From Endozoicomonas sp. NE40 (GTDB taxonomy: Bacteria; Pseudomonadota; Gammaproteobacteria; Pseudomonadales; Endozoicomonadaceae), in contig NZ_JBEWTB010000002.1 of assembly GCF_040549045.1 (NCBI RefSeq), positions 3,708,501 to 3,772,500 on the forward strand: a DNA stretch of 64,000 bases. Direction: 5' to 3'. A program made the position numbers and the translations under genes. Of the stretch, positions 59,849-64,000 are shown one piece after another. Below the pieces are notes generated by a model. The model worked only from the letters and a program-made list of their open reading frames with translations, was not told where the DNA came from and made no database searches. Every line of letters starts with the position of its first letter. Position 1 is the first letter of the stretch.

Positions 59849-60586
59849 TCAACCTTCAGTATCTGGCATGTCAATGACATCAATGTCTGTGATCAGCCAC
59901 CTTCCTGAATCGCTCTGATAAATATTGGGAGGTAACTGCCTTGTTGGATCATAAAAAGGGAGGTGAGAGAGTGGCTGAACGTCTGCACTACAGGCAGGGG
60001 ATTGAGAGGGGGAGAAAACTATGCTCCGGCAAAACAGGCAATGCACCTTGCGGTACCCGGAGAGTTTTTTTTGGTCTTTCATTATGTCGAGAACTGCACT
60101 TAAACGAATGAACCAGTTATCAGTAGGGCAGAGAATATCAAACAACCTGCTGGGTCGCTTAAGGTCGCTTTTGCCTAAGCTGCTTCGATAATCCAGAAAA
60201 GTCTGTTTTATAAAACGTTTAGATCCTGAGTATTCTTCCATCCGTGCCAGCGTATAATCAAAACACACTTCATTGCTTGTATAGATGATGTAGGGTTCAT
60301 AAGATCCACGCATAAAACGGTAAAGGTCTGAGTACATTTCAGTACCGTGGGGGGCATAAAAATAGATAGATACCCAGGGAGGGACGGTAAACTTTCTATC
60401 ACGGGAAGGGTTGCTCATGCTGGGTGACATCTGCTCATAACCTCCGTGACAATATAAAATCAGGTTTTCAACGCTCCTGCCAGCAAGGCGGTTACAGGTA
60501 AATAACTTCAGTGCTTCGCTTGGGTTGGACGTTTTCACTTTGGGCTTAAAAAAAGGCACAGCAATAACCTCAGTATTTTTATCCAC
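59849..60586 (-). CDS. Stv-type putative adhesin/effector domain protein
   Basis: The 245-residue protein fits the putative Stv adhesin domain seen at the ends of some bacterial toxins and effectors. It has LILYCHGGYEQM, then FTVPPWVSIYFYAPHGTEM, a helical middle, and LSAVLDIMKDQKKLSGYRKV followed by HCLFCRS, the conserved cysteine-serine end. The mode of action of this domain is not established. Start is GTG without a clear ribosome site. No signal peptide. Its position beside a USP-like gene suggests an effector locus. Confidence 0.55.
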   Translation of the reverse strand: MDKNTEVIAVPFFKPKVKTSNPSEALKLFTCNRLAGRSVENLILYCHGGYEQMSPSMSNPSRDRKFTVPPWVSIYFYAPHGTEMYSDLYRFMRGSYEPYIIYTSNEVCFDYTLARMEEYSGSKRFIKQTFLDYRSSLGKSDLKRPSRLFDILCPTDNWFIRLSAVLDIMKDQKKLSGYRKVHCLFCRSIVFSPSQSPACSADVQPLSHLPFYDPTRQLPPNIYQSDSGRWLITDIDVIDMPDTEG

Positions 60587-60672
60587 ATTCTGATGAGTTT
60601 ATGTGGCAGGATTTAGCATCTGAACATGGTTGTTAATACGGTAAGGAACTGTCACGAAATAAGCTCCTCATT

Positions 60673-60740
60673 CTCGTCATTCCTATGAAGATGGGAATCC
60701 ACCACGAGTAGTGGATCTCCGCCTACGCGGAGATGACGAG
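60673..60740. repeat. REP-like palindromic element
   Basis: A 68-base element is bounded by CTCGTCAT and ATGACGAG and contains two hairpins, ATCCAC/GTGGAT and CTCCGC/GCGGAG. This is the form of dispersed REP elements around CGTCATTCC...GATGACGAG. It lies in the 286-base gap between the Stv-like and USP-like genes, which otherwise shows no gene. Confidence 0.75.
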
Positions 60741-60872
60741 GGAAACGGAAGATATTTTCAGACAATTCTTAACAGGAGGAATAGAGTTTAGTTTTGTCAG
60801 TACTATGATGTTCATGAAAAAAGTATCACCTGGTATCAGTGTCAGCCTCTTCTATTATCGCTGCTTTTTTTC

Positions 60873-62846
60873 TCATAGCCTGTTTTTTTGTGTTTCATGT
60901 ACGCTTTGTTCTGCAGAAGAAACTGTTCTGGTCAGGTCGATCAGATAGGGTGCTGCGCCGGGGTGTTCTTCAAGGTAACCCTCGATGCCATTGTGCAGTT
61001 CTGTTACAAAGTAGTCGTCATGCAGATACCAGTGGCCATTCTGGTGTTCCAGAGTGACATAATGACCAGAGTTCACCGATGCTCCTCCCAGATGCACAAC
61101 GACTGAATGAATTGTAAAAGGCACCTGTTCGATATTTTGAGTAGTGGTATTCAGAATTGGAAGAAGTGTATCCGTCTGATTGAGAATCAACTCTCTTGCT
61201 GCTTCGGGGGAGCGAAGCCCCTGCTGGTTCTGCCAGTCATAATCAAACAGCTTTGCCTGAATACGAATGCGCCGCAGGTCCTGGGGAGCCGGGTTGCCCG
61301 GATAGGCTATTTTGACTGAGGGTAACCTTGTTTTTGTAACATGCTCAACCTGCATGCCGTTCTCATTGGTAAAGTGCTTATCTTCCCATTCGACGCTGTT
61401 GTCGCCTTCCATCTTCTCAGACTCTGGCTCGAAGTAGTTGGCCAGAGAGGAACCTGTTTTCAGGGATATTGGATAATACAGCGTGGAACTTCCTGTGCGA
61501 CTTCGTTTATGTTCGTCTGCAAGGCTGAAGGTGGCTTCGGAGCGACACAGTTCCTGAGAGTGATTCCTGAGACCTAACAGATCAATCAGGCAGGCAGCAA
61601 AGGCCTGAGAGTCCTGTTGGCCCCCGGCACCATCGACCAGTAGAGCCTTCATGGTCTGGGCTTCGCTGGAATCTCCCTGCAGGCCAAATGTGACCAGGCT
61701 TTCAAGCAGGTTTAGGTGCAGTTTGTTAATGTCGGTATAAACCGTTTTGCCGATTCGCTGGGCAATAACGGCATCGGCAAACTGTAAAAAAGAAGCCATA
61801 ACTGCTGACTGCTCAGGAGGTGCTTTGGCACAGGCTGTTCGAATATCCAGCAGGTCTGCTGGTGACAGGCCAACAATGATTTGTTTCAAAGCGGCATTGG
61901 CAAAGCAATTCGTGCCGTTGTGGTTTCTGAGGCCCGGTGTCCTGGCTGGAGTGACTGTTATGAATGGCATTTTATCGACAGGGAGGGCGTTCTGACTGGC
62001 TCTGGCAGTTTGTTCATCCTCTGGCGCTTCCGCAACAGGCATCTCTTTGGGATTGCACAGGGTAATTCTGGCTGAAATGGAATCTTTCTGTGTTCCCAGA
62101 TATTTCAGCATTTCTTCTTTCATGTCCTGCAGGTGGAGTTGTTTTGCTGCTTCTGTAAGGAAGTGAGACTGTCTGGTATTTTCAATTTCGATCACACATG
62201 AATTCAAAACATTTTCCAGAAGCAACAGTTGCTGTTGTTCTTCTTCAATAGTTGTTGGTGAGGTGTTGCCATGTCTGTAACAACAGGTAAAGCTTATGCG
62301 CCCGTAAATTTCTGACAGTAAACTCTGAAACTCTCTTTTTCCTTCAGGGGATGTAAGGCTGATCCTTGAGGCGGGATCACAAAGGCCATTGAAAAATGTC
62401 TGGAGTTTGTCCATTGCATCCAGTATTTGTGCGCCGGGGGTATTCAGAGTCTGCTCCAGCTGATCAGCAAGGCTTTTCAGAGTTAAATTTGAAAACTCAC
62501 TGATCAGCTCTTTAACGGCTTGTTCATTATTGAAGCCCTGCTCGGCCTTTTTTAATTCTGTTTCAAAATGTTCGGGCATCACAGTGTCAGCCAGCTGTAT
62601 TTTTCGCATGGTCAGAAGTCTTGGCTCTATTTGACCCAGAGTAGATGCCATATAATCAGCGGCTAAAGAAAAATGGGCGAAGTATTTTTTCAGTGTTTCA
62701 ATGTTTTGCCATTTTAGCATCGTGACAGACCAGGCTGTTAACTGACCCTGATCGTTAAGAGTTGGATGGTAATCCCGGTAGCCCTTTCTTAAAAGTTCGT
62801 CACACTCATGCTTCCATTGTCTGATTTGTGAGTAGCCTGTATCCAT
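60873..62846 (-). CDS. USP-like ubiquitin carboxyl-terminal hydrolase
   Basis: The 657-residue protein has a helical N-terminal half (1-295) and a C-terminal C19/USP deubiquitinase domain. The Cys box GLRNHNGTNCFANAALKQI has Cys314, matching GL-N-x-G-NTCF-x-N. The His box NSGHYVTLEHQNGHWYLHDD has His595 and Asp610/611. It would cleave ubiquitin from host proteins. A bacterial target is improbable, so it is likely a translocated effector. It has a strong GGAGG site before ATG 62846. No signal peptide is seen. Confidence 0.85.
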   Translation of the reverse strand: MDTGYSQIRQWKHECDELLRKGYRDYHPTLNDQGQLTAWSVTMLKWQNIETLKKYFAHFSLAADYMASTLGQIEPRLLTMRKIQLADTVMPEHFETELKKAEQGFNNEQAVKELISEFSNLTLKSLADQLEQTLNTPGAQILDAMDKLQTFFNGLCDPASRISLTSPEGKREFQSLLSEIYGRISFTCCYRHGNTSPTTIEEEQQQLLLLENVLNSCVIEIENTRQSHFLTEAAKQLHLQDMKEEMLKYLGTQKDSISARITLCNPKEMPVAEAPEDEQTARASQNALPVDKMPFITVTPARTPGLRNHNGTNCFANAALKQIIVGLSPADLLDIRTACAKAPPEQSAVMASFLQFADAVIAQRIGKTVYTDINKLHLNLLESLVTFGLQGDSSEAQTMKALLVDGAGGQQDSQAFAACLIDLLGLRNHSQELCRSEATFSLADEHKRSRTGSSTLYYPISLKTGSSLANYFEPESEKMEGDNSVEWEDKHFTNENGMQVEHVTKTRLPSVKIAYPGNPAPQDLRRIRIQAKLFDYDWQNQQGLRSPEAARELILNQTDTLLPILNTTTQNIEQVPFTIHSVVVHLGGASVNSGHYVTLEHQNGHWYLHDDYFVTELHNGIEGYLEEHPGAAPYLIDLTRTVSSAEQSVHETQKNRL

Positions 62847-63111
62847 GCCCGAACCTCCGGAGAGCAGCCTTATCCGTTATGAATCGTCGTTAAGTTAAAT
62901 AGTGGAGTTAATTAGTGGAGTTATATAAAGGGGCAAAGTTCCGTCTGGATGGCGCTGCCTTGTTAGATGCAATAACGGAGCGTTAAGCACTACTGACCAG
63001 CCCTCTGACTGAAACCGGGATTGGTTCCCTGTTTTTCTGCTGACTGGTTCTTTTGTGCCAGAGAGAGCCTGTCTATCCTCTCAGGCCAGTCTTGAAGAGG
63101 AGTTGGTCACT

Positions 63112-63540
63112 ATGACGCCAGAACATAACCACCTTGGACAACCGGTTGGCATGCCAATGCCTGAGTGGCGATCCGTCCCTTTTCCTGAGGGAACGGCACT
63201 GACAGGTCGTTATTGCCAACTGGAAAGGGTGAATGTCGACCAGCATGGGCAGGATTTATATGAAACGCTCTATGCCAGCACTGACCAGCAGGAATGGACC
63301 TACCTGCTGCACGAGCCTGCGTCGGACGCAGAAGACTTTATACACTGGTTGCAGACCATCAGTCGCAGTCAGGACCCCATGTTTTACGCCATTATTGATA
63401 GTCACACAGGTCAGGCCGTGGGACTGGCCAGTTACCTGCGTATTAATCCGCAACACGGGGTTATTGAAGTCGGGCATCTTCATTTTTCACCGGTTCTGCA
63501 GAAAACCGCTGCTGCTACGGAGGCGATGGGGTGCAATTAA
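63112..63540 (+). pseudogene. RimJ/RimL-type acetyltransferase truncated by an insertion element
   Basis: The 142-codon frame is a GNAT of the RimL type (TGRYCQLERVNVDQHGQDLY, AVGLASYLRINPQHGVIEVG, HLHFSPVLQKTAAATEAM). In intact relatives TEAM is followed by about 80 more residues including the acetyl-CoA loop end. Here it runs into GCN and a stop where IS-like DNA begins. ATG 63112 has GAGGAG upstream. It is probably inactivated. Confidence 0.75.
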
Positions 63541-63605
63541 AAGTGTTCCCCGGTCAGCAATTTCCCAGAACTTGGCCATAATGCTAAGAGTTCATTTTTC
63601 ACCCG

Positions 63606-63881
63606 ATGCGTTCCATGTCTACTTCCAAAACCCTTGCGGAAAAACTTGCTGCCCATCCAGAGCTTGAAAAAAGAGTATCTGAATTGATCAGTCTGGTAGA
63701 AGCCAAGTCCGGTCATCTTGACCGGGCTGATGAAGCAGAGGAAGCTGTCATTGAAAACCTTAAAGAACTGGGGAATGAGCTTCTGACGGACTGGGGAGCC
63801 CATAAAGAGAAGCAAAAGTTTGAAGAGGCCCACGATCTTCACTCTGAATCAAATACTAAAAAAAAGACCTCCACTGGATGA
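63606..63881 (+). CDS. ISKra4-family first frame
   Basis: This 91-residue protein resembles the N-terminal part of ISKra4-family transposases (TLAEKLAAHPELEKRVSELI, GHLDRADEAEEAVIENLKEL, GNELLTDWG). A run of eight A near 63858 (TAAAAAAAAG) precedes the stop and could allow a programmed frameshift. The stop overlaps the next frame start (ATGA at 63878). Confidence 0.75.
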   Translation: MRSMSTSKTLAEKLAAHPELEKRVSELISLVEAKSGHLDRADEAEEAVIENLKELGNELLTDWGAHKEKQKFEEAHDLHSESNTKKKTSTG

Positions 63882-64000
63882 CCACTTACGGCAAAGTTCG
63901 TCTCTGTGAGCGATGCTTGACCGTTGCAGGGCATCGTATACGCCCTTTTTCCGAGAATGCCCATATCCACTGTCGTGACTACTCTTTACCGTTACAACGG
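63878..64000 (+). CDS. ISKra4-family transposase, N-terminal part (cut by window end)
   Basis: The frame reads MTTYGKVRLCERCLTVAGHR then IRPFSENAHIHCRDYSLPLQ, matching the conserved RPFSxxAxxxCRxYSxPLQR segment of ISKra4 transposases. It continues beyond base 64000. It starts four bases inside the end of the preceding frame. Confidence 0.75.
   Translation, partial: MTTYGKVRLCERCLTVAGHRIRPFSENAHIHCRDYSLPLQR

Larger units (their letters stand above)
63530..64000 (+). mobile_element. ISKra4-like insertion sequence, left part
   Basis: The element carries two overlapping frames typical of the ISKra4 family and continues past the window end. Its left boundary is inferred at about 63530, where the acetyltransferase match ends. 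No terminal repeat can be confirmed because the right end is not visible. Confidence 0.65.

Overview
The window looks like chromosomal DNA of a marine gammaproteobacterium. Housekeeping genes (ald, elaA, yihD, grcA, rlmG, rsgA, sstT, fadH, selU) are of gammaproteobacterial type. Eukaryote-like or effector-like proteins are interspersed: an OTU-type and a USP-type deubiquitinase-like protein, an Stv-like protein, a C39-like cysteine protease fold and a long charged-helix protein. This mix, together with steroid-degradation genes, suggests an animal-associated lineage such as Endozoicomonas. That placement is inference from gene content; no rRNA or tRNA gene was seen.

The main theme is aerobic steroid (cholestane/androstane) catabolism, scattered over 44 kb. 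Apparently intact genes are hsaB, a KstD-superfamily FAD dehydrogenase, the operon hsaC-ipdA-ipdB-crotonase-ipdC (14.8-19.4 kb), a ketosteroid isomerase with its exact catalytic residues, a coupled SnoaL protein, hsaD, a FadH-like reductase and a TeiR-like LuxR regulator. Around them lie broken relatives: hsaA, fadD3, an acyl-CoA dehydrogenase, two SDRs, hsaE, hsaF, kstD, kshB and a kshA tail, most with internal deletions plus frameshifts. Upper-pathway and side-product steps are therefore decayed here, while the central A/B-ring cleavage and C/D-ring steps survive. Functional copies may exist elsewhere.

The most notable signal is a 20-base motif, TAGTCYKNNTRRACGATGWT, found five times, each time just upstream of a steroid gene or remnant (hsaB, hsaC, hsaD, kstD, kshB). 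In four intact promoter regions a -10-like hexamer follows at a fixed distance of 17-18 bases. This defines an apparent steroid regulon promoter. The TeiR-like regulator at 42.4-43.6 kb, divergent from one copy, is the best candidate to bind it.

Layout: 0-5.5 kb housekeeping and acetoacetate activation; 5.6-11 kb first steroid block; 11-14.7 kb MgtE-like transporter with a structured leader, yihD, grcA with an FNR-like box, rlmG; 14.7-19.4 kb ipd operon; 19.7-28 kb hypothetical, pseudoprotease, SDR/LysR pair, 1296-residue repeat protein and C39-like protein; 28-29.6 kb isomerase block; 29.6-33 kb decayed duplication of the GDT1/YjiH locus with an inserted gene, and Fur-like boxes; 33-38 kb rsgA and a lipoprotein bounded by inverted repeats; 38-47 kb second large steroid block, sstT and regulator; 47-64 kb OTU protein, DUF481 protein, kshA/SDR scar, PatB, PheC, exported proteins, phosphatase, selU, Stv-like and USP proteins, ending in an ISKra4-like insertion that appears to truncate an acetyltransferase gene.
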